Assembly: GCF_014126615.1 (NCBI RefSeq)
Contig: NZ_CP059896.1
Coordinates: 3,296,501 to 3,360,500, forward strand
DNA length: 64,000 nucleotides
Origin: Ciceribacter thiooxidans
Lineage (GTDB): Bacteria > Pseudomonadota > Alphaproteobacteria > Rhizobiales > Rhizobiaceae
Direction of reading: 5' to 3'
Shown piece after piece: positions 1 through 7,808 of the stretch. The first letter of the stretch is position 1; each line of letters starts with the position of its first letter. The notes beneath the pieces were generated by a model that saw only the letters and a list, made by a program, of their open reading frames with translations, had not been told where the DNA came from and made no database searches. Both the position numbers and the translations under genes were made by a program.

Positions 1-23
1 GCGCGCTGCTATATGCGCTGCCC

Positions 24-1847
24 ATGAGCACATCGTCCCGCACGCCCCTTGACCATATCCGCAATTTCTCGATCGTGGCCCACATCGACCATGGAAAGTC
101 GACGCTGGCCGACCGTCTGATCCAGTCGACCGGCGGTCTTGCCGACCGCGAGATGTCGGAACAGGTTCTCGACAACATGGAGATCGAGAAGGAACGCGGC
201 ATCACCATCAAGGCCCAGACCGTGCGCCTGCACTACAAGGCGAACGATGGCGAAACCTATGTGCTCAACCTCATCGACACGCCCGGTCACGTCGACTTCG
301 CCTACGAGGTGTCGCGCTCGCTCTCGGCCTGCGAGGGGTCCCTGCTCGTCGTCGACGCCTCCCAGGGCGTGGAAGCGCAGACGCTCGCCAACGTCTACCA
401 GGCGATAGACAACAACCACGAGCTGGTGACGGTGCTCAACAAGATCGACCTGCCGGCCGCGGAACCGGAGCGGATCAAGGAACAGATCGAGGAAGTCATC
501 GGGATCGACGCCTCGGACGCCGTGCAGATCTCGGCGAAGACGGGTCTCGGCATCCCCGACGTGCTCGAAGCCATCGTGCACAAGCTGCCGGCGCCGAAGA
601 GCCCCGGTGGCGAGACGGCTCCGCTGAAGGCGTTGCTGGTCGACAGCTGGTACGACACCTATCTCGGCGTCATGGTTCTCGTGCGAATCATCGACGGCGT
701 GCTGACCAAGGGCCAGACCATCCGCATGATGGGCACGGGTGCAAAATACACGGTCGAACGTGTCGGCGTGCTGACCCCGAAGATGGTCAATGTCGATAGT
801 CTCGGCCCCGGCGAGATCGGTTTCATCACCGCCTCGATCAAGGAAGTCGCCGATACCCGCGTTGGCGACACGATCACCGACGATAAGCGCCCGACGGCAC
901 AGGCCCTGCCCGGCTTCAAGCCCGCCCAGCCGGTCGTATTCTGCGGCCTGTTCCCGGTCGATGCCGCCGATTTCGAGGACCTGCGCGCCGCCATGGGCAA
1001 GCTGCGCCTTAACGACGCTTCCTTTTCGTTCGAAATGGAAAGCTCGGCAGCACTCGGCTTCGGCTTCCGCTGCGGCTTCCTTGGCCTGCTGCACCTCGAG
1101 ATCATCCAGGAGCGGCTCGAGCGCGAATTCAACCTCGACCTCGTCGCCACCGCCCCTTCGGTTGTCTACCAGATGACGCTGACGGACGGCACCGAGAAGG
1201 AGTTGCACAATCCGGCCGACATGCCGGACGTGGTGAAGATCGAGGAAATCCGCGAGCCGTGGATCAAGGCGACGATCATGACGCCCGACGAATATCTCGG
1301 CGGCATCCTGAAGCTCTGCCAGGATCGGCGTGGCATTCAGACCGAACTCACCTATGTCGGCAACCGCGCGATGATCACCTACGAGCTGCCGCTCAACGAA
1401 GTGGTCTTCGACTTCTACGACCGGCTGAAGTCGATCTCCAAGGGCTATGCCTCCTTCGACTACCACATCCTCGACTACCGCGAGGGCGACCTCGTCAAGA
1501 TGTCGATCCTGGTCAACGGCGATCCGGTCGATGCGCTTTCGATGCTGGTCCACCGCTCCGCCGCAGACCGGCGCGGGCGCGGCATGTGCGAGAAGCTCAA
1601 GGAACTCATTCCGCCGCACATGTTCCAGATCCCGATCCAGGCGGCGATCGGCGGCAAGGTGATCGCACGCGAAACCGTCCGCGCGCTGCGCAAGGACGTG
1701 ACTGCCAAGTGTTACGGCGGCGACGCCACCCGCAAGCGCAAGCTTCTCGACAAGCAGAAGGAAGGCAAGAAGCGCATGCGTCAGTTCGGCAAGGTCGAGA
1801 TCCCGCAGGAAGCGTTCATCGCCGCGTTGAAGATGAACGACGAATAA
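24..1847 (+). CDS. lepA: Elongation factor 4 (LepA), ribosome back-translocase GTPase
   Basis: LepA is a cytosolic translational GTPase that binds the ribosome and acts on stalled or mistranslocated complexes. The 607-residue protein is full length for the family. Seen: the G1 loop AHIDHGKST at about residues 19-27, DTPGH near 87, NKID near 137, then EF-G-like domains and the lysine/arginine-rich LepA C-terminal domain ending in [17 protein letters not shown]. The ATG is followed by the usual rhizobial short leader before the G domain. It stands alone on the plus strand and converges with the HxlR regulator. Identification is secure. Confidence 0.98.
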   Translation: MSTSSRTPLDHIRNFSIVAHIDHGKSTLADRLIQSTGGLADREMSEQVLDNMEIEKERGITIKAQTVRLHYKANDGETYVLNLIDTPGHVDFAYEVSRSLSACEGSLLVVDASQGVEAQTLANVYQAIDNNHELVTVLNKIDLPAAEPERIKEQIEEVIGIDASDAVQISAKTGLGIPDVLEAIVHKLPAPKSPGGETAPLKALLVDSWYDTYLGVMVLVRIIDGVLTKGQTIRMMGTGAKYTVERVGVLTPKMVNVDSLGPGEIGFITASIKEVADTRVGDTITDDKRPTAQALPGFKPAQPVVFCGLFPVDAADFEDLRAAMGKLRLNDASFSFEMESSAALGFGFRCGFLGLLHLEIIQERLEREFNLDLVATAPSVVYQMTLTDGTEKELHNPADMPDVVKIEEIREPWIKATIMTPDEYLGGILKLCQDRRGIQTELTYVGNRAMITYELPLNEVVFDFYDRLKSISKGYASFDYHILDYREGDLVKMSILVNGDPVDALSMLVHRSAADRRGRGMCEKLKELIPPHMFQIPIQAAIGGKVIARETVRALRKDVTAKCYGGDATRKRKLLDKQKEGKKRMRQFGKVEIPQEAFIAALKMNDE

Positions 1848-1855
1848 ACCGGCGA

Positions 1856-1879
1856 AGGCCGCATTGATGATCGCGGCCT
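1856..1879. terminator. Hairpin between convergent lepA and the HxlR gene
   Basis: Perfect 7-bp arms AGGCCGC and GCGGCCT enclose a 10-base loop in the short gap between two convergent genes. No good T-run follows on either strand, so a bidirectional terminator is only inferred from position and stem. Confidence 0.4.
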
Positions 1880-1891
1880 CCTGAGCGATGC

Positions 1892-2269
1892 TCAGGCTCG
1901 GCGGCGGGGTGCGCGGGCTGCCGATGGCTCGCCGTCTCTCTCTTTGGCGGCATGCGCCAAACCCCAATTCCCCATGGCATCCAGCACCGGCACCAGCGAC
2001 AGGCCGTAATCGGTGTATCGATACTCGACATAGACTATGTCCCCGCCCTTCACCGGCGTGCGGGAGATGACGCCGTCGCGACGCAGCGCCAGCAGGTTTT
2101 CCTGCAGCACCTTTTCGGACATTCCGACAATGCGCCTCAACTCTCCGAAGGTTGCCGCCCCGTCGCGCAGTCGCCACAGGATCCGCGGCTTCCATTTTCC
2201 GCCGATGACCTGAATGGTCGCCAGGACTGGGCAATCATGCATCTTGTCGACGTCCACCCAGGCCTCCAT
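1892..2269 (-). CDS. HxlR-family winged-helix transcriptional regulator
   Basis: A 125-residue HxlR-type DNA-binding protein. Seen: the family's N-terminal MHDCPV cysteine motif, then IGGKWKPRILWRL, GELRRIVGMSEKVLQENL (recognition helix) and the wing YVEYRYTDYG. In characterised HxlR relatives (YodB, HypR, QorR) the N-terminal cysteine senses quinones or thiol oxidants; that role here is inference. The ATG at 2269 is preferred over the GTG at 2275 because GGAAAG lies 5-6 bases upstream. It is divergent from an ABM-domain gene, with a palindrome between them that is a natural operator. The Ala/Arg-rich tail is likely disordered. Confidence 0.9.
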   Translation of the reverse strand: MEAWVDVDKMHDCPVLATIQVIGGKWKPRILWRLRDGAATFGELRRIVGMSEKVLQENLLALRRDGVISRTPVKGGDIVYVEYRYTDYGLSLVPVLDAMGNWGLAHAAKERDGEPSAARAPRRRA

Positions 2270-2330
2270 TGCCACTTTCCACCCGCCGCATGACCGGCGA
2301 CACCATAGCCCGCGTGCGGCGCCATACTGG

Positions 2331-2344
2331 TTACCTCAAGGTAA
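2331..2344. promoter_or_regulatory. Palindromic operator candidate for the HxlR regulator
   Basis: TTACCT-CA-AGGTAA is a perfect inverted repeat in the 134-base gap between the divergent HxlR and ABM genes. HxlR proteins usually bind short palindromes of this kind in divergent promoters. Assignment to this regulator is inference from position and symmetry. Confidence 0.6.
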
Positions 2345-2403
2345 GCGCTTGTCTCCTTTGGATATTCTGCAAAAATGTCGCCGAAACCCGGGAGCGCACC
2401 GCC

Positions 2404-2709
2404 ATGATCGTCGAATACATTCGCTATCAACTCAAGCAGCATACGCCCGAAGAACTCATCGCAGCCTACCGCAAAGCGCAAGACAGCCTCAAGGCCGCGC
2501 CGGAATGCCACGGCTTCGAACTGGCGCATTGCGTCGAGGATCCGTCGAGCCTCACCCTGCGCATTCTGTGGACGTCCACCGAAGACCACCTGCAAGGTTT
2601 TCGAAAGGGATCCCACTTCCTGCCCTTCCTTGCCGCCATCCGACCGTTTGTCGGCGAGATCGCGGAGATGCAGCACTATGCCGTCACCGACCTCGATTGG
2701 CAGCGGTGA
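2404..2709 (+). CDS. Antibiotic biosynthesis monooxygenase (ABM) domain protein
   Basis: A 101-residue single-domain protein of the dimeric alpha+beta-barrel ABM fold, known for cofactor-free quinol oxygenases and related enzymes. Seen: N-terminal MIVEYIRYQL strand, a central helix, the LRILWTSTEDHLQGFRKG segment typical of ABM proteins, and a final strand near MQHYAV. The ATG at 2404 starts exactly at the domain; the frame is open upstream but that part is not domain-like. Divergent from the HxlR gene and probably its target, which fits a role against quinone or electrophile stress (inference). The TGA stop is followed by a coding-like in-frame stretch, described separately. Confidence 0.85.
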   Translation: MIVEYIRYQLKQHTPEELIAAYRKAQDSLKAAPECHGFELAHCVEDPSSLTLRILWTSTEDHLQGFRKGSHFLPFLAAIRPFVGEIAEMQHYAVTDLDWQR

Positions 2710-2787
2710 TCCTGGGGCCAGAAGGCGGAAATGCTGATCCACGAGTGCAATTCCTACAGCCACGATCCCTATCCGCCAAAGGGCTGA
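2710..2787 (+). other. In-frame coding-like extension or micro-ORF after the ABM gene
   Basis: After the TGA at 2707-2709 the same frame stays open for 25 codons to a TGA at 2785, with roughly three quarters of third positions G or C, as in real genes here. It contains ATG at 2731 preceded by AAGGCGG at a fair distance, giving an 18-residue peptide ending SHDPYPPKG. A terminator hairpin follows at once. It could be a translated micro-ORF, the remnant of a longer gene, or chance; 25 open codons in GC-rich DNA is not rare. Confidence 0.3.
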
Positions 2788-2796
2788 CGCAGCTTC

Positions 2797-2834
2797 GCCG
2801 TCCGCCTCTTTCGAGACGGGCGGCTTTCTGTTTC
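2797..2834 (+). terminator. Rho-independent terminator after the ABM gene
   Basis: An 8-bp stem (GCCGTCCG with CGGGCGGC, one G-U pair) is followed by a T-rich tail TTTCTGTTTCTG. Confidence 0.7.
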
Positions 2835-2845
2835 TGCGGACCCGG

Positions 2846-3157
2846 TTACGGCTGCGAGTTGCCTGCAGGCGGGTTCGCCGGAGCGGCATCATTGGTCGGC
2901 GGCGTTGCCGGAGCCGCGGGTGTGGCCGGCTGGATCGCGGGTGCTGTGTCGGTCGCGGGCGCCGTCGTCGAGGACGTTGTCGAGGACGTTGTCGACTGGT
3001 CGACGCCGGGGCCGCCGCTCATCAGCGACCAGACGACCAGCCCAAGGACGATCACGGCGCCAATGGCCGCCCATGTCCAGGTGCCGCTGCGCGACGCGCG
3101 TGGCGGCGGGTTCCGGACGTCGGGCGGATCACGATTGAGATTGGGATCATAGGTCAT
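2846..3157 (-). CDS. Small single-pass membrane protein with Thr/Pro/Ala-rich tail
   Basis: No function recognised. The 103-residue protein has a polar N-terminus rich in Asn, Asp and Pro, one clear membrane helix at about residues 29-46 (AAIGAVIVLGLVVWSLM), then a low-complexity tail of Ser/Thr repeats followed by Ala/Pro/Asn, probably periplasmic and disordered. GGAGG lies 7 bases before the ATG, so the start is good. The Ser/Thr part comes from a 12-base tandem repeat. A similar layout is seen in the protein at 46931-47215. Confidence 0.75.
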   Translation of the reverse strand: MTYDPNLNRDPPDVRNPPPRASRSGTWTWAAIGAVIVLGLVVWSLMSGGPGVDQSTTSSTTSSTTAPATDTAPAIQPATPAAPATPPTNDAAPANPPAGNSQP

Positions 3158-3302
3158 GGCACTTCCTCCTGTCGGTCTCGGAAGGAAATGCAGATCCGGC
3201 CGGATGGTTCCAAACTGACGTTGACTGCCCCCAGCGATCGTGCGCGATTTCGCTGAAGAACTCTGCCCGTTTCCGGCCGCGAACGACCATGCACCGGACG
3301 CG

Positions 3303-3656
3303 TTACTCGCCCGCGCCGCCGAACTGCTCCCAGGCGCTCATCGCATGTGCCGCATACATCAGCGACGGGCCGCCCCCCATATAGACGGCCATGCCGAGCG
3401 TCTCTTCGAACTCCGCCTTGGTCGCGCCAAGCTTCACCAGCGCATCGGTGTGGAAGCCAATGCACCCGTCGCAGCGCGTGGCAATCGCGATCGCCAGCGC
3501 CACGAACTCCTTGGTCTTCTTGTCGAGCGCTCCGTCACGGGTGGCGGCCGACGCCATGGCGGAAAAGCCTGCCATGACGTCGGGAATATCCTTCCGCAGC
3601 GTCTTGGTCTGGGCGGAGATATCCTTGGTGATGTCGGGATAGTATTTCGTGACCAT
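3303..3656 (-). CDS. Carboxymuconolactone decarboxylase / AhpD-like protein
   Basis: A 117-residue all-helical CMD-family protein. Seen: the redox CxxC motif in CDGCIGFH at about residues 65-72 with the downstream His, the AhpD-type thiol/proton-relay signature, plus the upstream KTKEFVALAIAIA helix. Family members act as alkylhydroperoxidase partners or as small peroxidases; the exact substrate cannot be read from sequence. The ATG at 3656 (protein beginning MVTKYYP) is chosen over an upstream ATG because GGAAAGG lies about 9 bases before it. It is a single gene with an AT-rich upstream region. Confidence 0.88.
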   Translation of the reverse strand: MVTKYYPDITKDISAQTKTLRKDIPDVMAGFSAMASAATRDGALDKKTKEFVALAIAIATRCDGCIGFHTDALVKLGATKAEFEETLGMAVYMGGGPSLMYAAHAMSAWEQFGGAGE

Positions 3657-3771
3657 CGGGAGAGCCTTTCCTGTCAATACATAACGATATGCGTATGTCT
3701 TAATCGGAGGTCAACGGCTCAGCCTTGAGGAAGATCAAATTCCGGCGAGATTGCAGAGGTCGCAAGCCGCG

Positions 3772-3978
3772 TCAGGCTCCGATCCGCTCCGGCGTGTAGC
3801 CCGCTTCGCGGATTGCCGCCTCGGCTTTCGCAGCGTCGCCCGCAACACGAACCTCGTGAGAGACGAGGTCGACGGAGACCTCCGCACCGGGCAGGGCATC
3901 GGCGAGTGCGGTCTTCACGGATTTGGCGCAGTGGCCGCAGGTCATGTCTTCGACACGGAAGAGATTGCGTTCGGTCAT
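3772..3978 (-). CDS. copZ: Copper chaperone CopZ (heavy-metal-associated domain)
   Basis: A 68-residue ferredoxin-like HMA protein. Seen: the Cu(I)-binding MTCGHC motif at about residues 9-14 (protein starting MTERNLF) and a C-terminal GYTPERI segment typical of CopZ. It carries Cu(I) in the cytoplasm and hands it to CopA. The ATG at 3978 is preceded by AAGGAAAG. It lies downstream of cueR on the same strand but has its own CueR-type promoter, so it can be induced separately. Confidence 0.93.
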   Translation of the reverse strand: MTERNLFRVEDMTCGHCAKSVKTALADALPGAEVSVDLVSHEVRVAGDAAKAEAAIREAGYTPERIGA

Positions 3979-4022
3979 GTTACTTTCCTTTTCTCTGATG
4001 CCTTTCGGCACGGTTACCATTG

Positions 4023-4053
4023 GTGATGCAACTTCCCCCACCGGGAAGGTGAA
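4023..4053 (-). promoter_or_regulatory. CueR-type promoter/operator of copZ
   Basis: On the minus strand TTCACC (4048-4053) and CATCAC (4023-4028) are separated by 19 bases that hold the dyad half-sites CCTTCCC and GGGGAAG. A 19-bp spacer with a dyad between -35 and -10 is the signature of MerR/CueR-activated promoters. The -10 is weak, as expected for an activator-dependent promoter. Predicted transcript start is about 38 bases before copZ. Confidence 0.75.
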
Positions 4054-4100
4054 GCGGAATTTCCGGGTGGCATAGCGACACGTACCACCCTTGCGACGAC

Positions 4101-4511
4101 CTAGTGCCCTTTGGCTTGAGCGTCCGCACCGGCAAGATCAGCAAGGATCGGGCAGTTCGGCCTGTGGTCGCCCTGGCAGCAATCGGCGAGTTCCGTCAGC
4201 GTCGCGACCATCGACTTCATGGCCGCGATCTTCTCCTCGAGATCGACGATGTGGGCAAGCGCCACTTTCTTGACCTCCGCACTCGCTCGGCTCTTGTCGT
4301 CCCACAGCTTCAGCAACCGCTCCGTCTCCTCGAGCGAGAAGCCGAGGGAACGGGCGCGGCGAATGAACCGCAGGCGATGGACTTCCTCTTCGCCATAGAG
4401 ACGATAGTTCGAAGCCGTGCGGCTCGCCGGCCGCACGAGGCCGATTTCCTCGTAATACCGGATCATCTTGGCCGAAACGCCGGAGGCTTCGGAAGCTTCG
4501 CCAATATTCAT
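4101..4511 (-). CDS. cueR: Cu(I)-responsive MerR-family regulator CueR (HmrR)
   Basis: A 136-residue MerR-family activator. Seen: N-terminal winged helix MNIGEASEASGVSAKMIRYYE, a long dimerisation helix, and the C-terminal metal loop CCQGDHRPNC near residues 111-120, whose two conserved cysteines match the CueR Cu(I) site; this loop separates it from zinc or mercury sensors. It sits 16 bases downstream of copA and before copZ. Both genes have matching dyad promoters, so the protein is expected to control its own operon. Confidence 0.94.
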   Translation of the reverse strand: MNIGEASEASGVSAKMIRYYEEIGLVRPASRTASNYRLYGEEEVHRLRFIRRARSLGFSLEETERLLKLWDDKSRASAEVKKVALAHIVDLEEKIAAMKSMVATLTELADCCQGDHRPNCPILADLAGADAQAKGH

Positions 4512-4526
4512 GTCTCTTCCTCCTCG

Positions 4527-7022
4527 TCAGGAAAGCCGGCTCACCTGCGCCCGCTTCAAACGCAACGCATTGGTGACCACGAAAACGCTCGACAATCCCA
4601 TCGCGCCGGCCCCGATCATCGGCGAGAGCAGAAGACCAAAGGCAGGATAGAGCAGGCCGGCCGCCACCGGGATCAGGAGAACGTTGTAGCCGAAGGCCCA
4701 GAACAGGTTCTGTTGGATGTTCCGCATCACCGCGCGGCTCAGTTCGATTGCATGAACGACCGAGCCGAGATCGCCGCCGACGAGCACGACATCGGCGCTT
4801 TCGATGGCCACATCTGTACCGGTTCCGATGGCGAGGCCGGTATCGGCACTCGCCAGTGCCGGGGCATCGTTGATGCCGTCGCCGACGAAGGCGATCGTCG
4901 ACCCCTTCGACGTCAATTCCCGGATCACGTCCACTTTGCCTTCCGGCAGCACTTCGGCGATCACCTCGTCGATACCGGCGGCACTGGCGATCGCTTCCGC
5001 CGTTCCGCGGTTGTCACCGGTTACCATGATCACTTTCAGGCCCATCGACTTCAGTGTCGAAACCGCAGCCGGACTCGTCTCCTTCAAGGGGTCGGCAACG
5101 GCGACTGCTCCGGCAAGGACACCATCGATGGCCACGTAAAGGGGTGTCTTTCCCTCTGCGGCCAGCCGTCGAGCAGCGTCAGAGAACGGTGCGACCGAAA
5201 GGCCGAGCTTTGCCATGAGCCGATCGGCACCTGCAGAAACTGCACGACCCGCTACAGCACCCGTAATGCCGAAGCCCGGTACCGCATCGGCCTTCTCCAC
5301 GTTGGCAAGCGCGATCTTGCGGGCTTCGGCCGCGTTGACGATCGCCTCTGCCAGCGGATGCTCCGAACGCGCTTCCAGGCTGGCGGCCAGCATCAGCACC
5401 TCGTCCTCGGAAAATCCGTCCGCCACGATAAGGTCGGTAAGCTCCGGCCGGCCCTTTGTAATGGTACCGGTCTTGTCCATCACGATGGTGTCAGCCTCAC
5501 GCAGTTTCTGCAGAGCCTCGCCCTTGCGGAACAGCACACCCAACTCCGCCGCACGTCCCGTGCCGACCATGATGGAGGTGGGAGTGGCAAGCCCCATGGC
5601 ACAAGGGCAGGCGATGATCAGCACCGCGACAGCCGCGACGAGGCCGTAGGTATAGGCGGGGTCAGGTCCGACAAGCACCCAGATAACGAAGGTAAGCGTC
5701 GCGATTGCCATGACCACCGGCACGAACCATCCCGTCACCCTGTCAACCAGCATCTGGATCGGCAGTTTCGATCCCTGTGCTTCGCCGACCATACGAATGA
5801 TCTGCGAGAGCATGGTATCAGCGCCGACCTTTTCGGCGCGGAAGCGGAAGCTTCCGCTCGTGTTGATCGTGCCGCCGATGACGGTCGCACCCGCGCTTTT
5901 CTCGACAGGTACGGGTTCGCCGGAAATCATGGACTCGTCGACATAGGAGCCACCGTCGATCACAGTACCGTCGACCGGAATACGCTCACCGGGTCGGATC
6001 ACCACGACATCACCCACGATGACGGTCTCCGTCGCGACGTCGACGGCGACGCCGTCGCGTTCGACACGAGCCGTCTTCGCCTGCAGGCCGGCGAGTTTGC
6101 GGATCGCCTCGCCGGTGCGACCCTTTGCTCGCGCTTCGAGCAATCGGCCGAGCAGAATGAGCGTGACGATCACCGTCGCGGCCTCGTAATAGATGCTGCG
6201 GGCCTCATACGGCAGCAATTCGGGCGCGAATGTCGTCACGAGAGAGTAGCCGTAGGCGGCCGATGTACCGATGGCGACGAGTGAATTCATGTCCGGTCCG
6301 CCACGCAGGAGCGCCGGAAAGCCTTTCACATAGAAGCGAAGACCCGGCCCCAGCAGAACGGCCGTCGCAAGGGTAAACTGGATGTAGTTCAGGAGATTTC
6401 CGGGAAAGATCGCCATGAGCGTGTGGTGCAGCGGCGGGTAGAGATGACTTCCCATCTCCATCACGAAAAGCGGCAGCGTCAGGATGAACGCGATAGCGAA
6501 ATCGCGGGTCAGCTTGCCGATCTCGCGGGCGCGCGCCGCCTGCGCGGCATCTCCCTTGTCCGTGTCGACGACAAGTTTGGCGCCATAGCCGGCTTTGCGG
6601 ACCGCGTCCAGCAAGGCCGGCACCTGGGACTTGCCGCCAAGGACGGAGACGGTCGCCTGCCCCGTCGCCAGATTGACGGTGGCGCGTTCGACGGCCGGCA
6701 CAGCCTTGAGGGCCTTCTCGACCCGCCCGACGCAGGAGGCGCAGGTCATATCCTCGATTTCGAGCTCGATCGTCTCCGGCTTCGCCTCGTAACCGGCGGC
6801 ATGGATCGCTGCGAGGAGCTTCTCCGCGGTGAAGCCCTCTTGCGGCCTTACCGTCAGAGTCTCGGTCGCAAAATTCACGGCGCTTTCGGCGACGCCTGGC
6901 ACAGCCGCAGCCGCCTTCTCGACGCGTTTGACGCAGGATGCGCAGGTCATCCCTTCGACAGGCACCTCGATGGGAGCGGCGCGCGATGACATCTGGTTCA
7001 GTCTTGTCGGCAGTTCGTTCAT
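4527..7022 (-). CDS. copA: Cu(I)-exporting P1B-type ATPase CopA
   Basis: An inner-membrane pump that exports Cu(I) to the periplasm using ATP. Seen in order: two N-terminal HMA domains, each with CASC; membrane helices; the actuator segment; the CPC metal site in [11 protein letters not shown]; the phosphorylation motif DKTGTITKG; the SEHPLAEAI nucleotide-binding motif; [11 protein letters not shown]; and two final helices. Length (831 residues) fits the family. The frame is open to an ATG at 7040, but that codon lies upstream of the transcript start predicted from the CueR promoter at 7043-7073. The ATG at 7022, with GAGGTG 7 bases before it, is therefore the better start. First gene of copA-cueR. 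Confidence 0.96.
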   Translation of the reverse strand: MNELPTRLNQMSSRAAPIEVPVEGMTCASCVKRVEKAAAAVPGVAESAVNFATETLTVRPQEGFTAEKLLAAIHAAGYEAKPETIELEIEDMTCASCVGRVEKALKAVPAVERATVNLATGQATVSVLGGKSQVPALLDAVRKAGYGAKLVVDTDKGDAAQAARAREIGKLTRDFAIAFILTLPLFVMEMGSHLYPPLHHTLMAIFPGNLLNYIQFTLATAVLLGPGLRFYVKGFPALLRGGPDMNSLVAIGTSAAYGYSLVTTFAPELLPYEARSIYYEAATVIVTLILLGRLLEARAKGRTGEAIRKLAGLQAKTARVERDGVAVDVATETVIVGDVVVIRPGERIPVDGTVIDGGSYVDESMISGEPVPVEKSAGATVIGGTINTSGSFRFRAEKVGADTMLSQIIRMVGEAQGSKLPIQMLVDRVTGWFVPVVMAIATLTFVIWVLVGPDPAYTYGLVAAVAVLIIACPCAMGLATPTSIMVGTGRAAELGVLFRKGEALQKLREADTIVMDKTGTITKGRPELTDLIVADGFSEDEVLMLAASLEARSEHPLAEAIVNAAEARKIALANVEKADAVPGFGITGAVAGRAVSAGADRLMAKLGLSVAPFSDAARRLAAEGKTPLYVAIDGVLAGAVAVADPLKETSPAAVSTLKSMGLKVIMVTGDNRGTAEAIASAAGIDEVIAEVLPEGKVDVIRELTSKGSTIAFVGDGINDAPALASADTGLAIGTGTDVAIESADVVLVGGDLGSVVHAIELSRAVMRNIQQNLFWAFGYNVLLIPVAAGLLYPAFGLLLSPMIGAGAMGLSSVFVVTNALRLKRAQVSRLS

Positions 7023-7042
7023 GATTTTCACCTCTGCCATCC

Positions 7043-7073
7043 TAGATGGACCTTCCCATCATGGGAGGGTCAA
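7043..7073 (-). promoter_or_regulatory. CueR-type promoter/operator of copA
   Basis: On the minus strand TTGACC (7068-7073) and CATCTA (7043-7048) flank a 19-base spacer holding the dyad CTCCCATGATGGGAAGG. This is a near-consensus CueR/MerR promoter. Predicted transcription start is near 7036, leaving a leader of about 14 bases before the ATG at 7022. Confidence 0.85.
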
Positions 7074-7180
7074 GGGGCAGCGGCGAAATTTTCCGAATAT
7101 ACGAAAAAGTGAGTTTAATGAGAAACGCGATAGCCGTGCGGCATCCGCCTACCGTGCGTCACGCAGTGGCAGATGCGGGC

Positions 7181-7639
7181 TCACGCTTCACCGACTCTGA
7201 GGGGCCAGTCGACAATGTAGTCCTCGAAGTCCTCGACCGGCACGACCTCCTCGCTCACCGTACGTCCGCGCACGGAAATGCCGGCTTGGTGAACCGTCTC
7301 GCGATCACCAGACACCAGATAGTGCCACCAGTAGAGATCCTCGCCCTCGGAAATCAGCCGGTAGGCGCAGGTCGGCGGCAGCCACGAAATCGTCTCCACC
7401 TCGTCCAGTGTCAGACGGATGCAATCGGGCACTGTTGCCTGCCGGTTCTCATAGTCCTTGCATCGACAGCTGTGAGCGTCGAGCAGCCGGCAGGCCACCG
7501 ACGTGAACGCAACCTCTCCGGTATCCCAGTCTTCAAGCTTGTTGAGACAGCAAATCCCGCAGCCGTCGCAGAGACCTTCCCATTCCTCTGCCGTCATTTC
7601 TGCAAGCGTCTTGCGTTTCCAGTAAGGGATCTCGCTCAT
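7181..7639 (-). CDS. YcgN/UPF0260-family cysteine-cluster protein
   Basis: A 152-residue cytoplasmic protein of the YkgJ/YcgN cysteine-cluster group. Seen: CDGCGICC near residue 25, then [23 protein letters not shown] and TCAYRL, a set of eight or more cysteines that may hold a metal or iron-sulphur cluster (inferred; function unknown). The start [12 protein letters not shown] lines up with Escherichia coli YcgN as I recall it. AAGG lies 7 bases before the ATG at 7639; an ATG one codon upstream is equally possible. Confidence 0.88.
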   Translation of the reverse strand: MSEIPYWKRKTLAEMTAEEWEGLCDGCGICCLNKLEDWDTGEVAFTSVACRLLDAHSCRCKDYENRQATVPDCIRLTLDEVETISWLPPTCAYRLISEGEDLYWWHYLVSGDRETVHQAGISVRGRTVSEEVVPVEDFEDYIVDWPLRVGEA

Positions 7640-7808
7640 CATCACACCTTGCGGGAGCGGCCAAAGGACGCCGCTTTCTTCTTGTTCTTTGGGCCCGAAT
7701 GGACCATGTATCAAGTCTATGCCGACGGTTCCATGCCTCGACGCCCTCCTGTGGCGTGCTGCGGCGGCCTCGTCAAGCTTTCAACGGGTCAACGGGGAAA
7801 ATCCTAAC

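Noticed and set aside
9..2234. Very long minus-strand open frame opposite lepA
   Set aside because: Its protein is Arg/His/Asp-rich without any domain, and it mirrors the codon pattern of lepA; a GC-rich antisense shadow.
2707..2709. TGA after the ABM gene as a selenocysteine codon
   Set aside because: The ABM domain is complete before it, the codon is not in a redox motif, and no selenocysteine-type hairpin is evident right after it; the stem downstream looks like a terminator.
4104..6284. Long plus-strand open frame opposite cueR and copA
   Set aside because: Antisense shadow of two certain genes; composition (His, Arg, Asp, Gln rich) is typical of such shadows.
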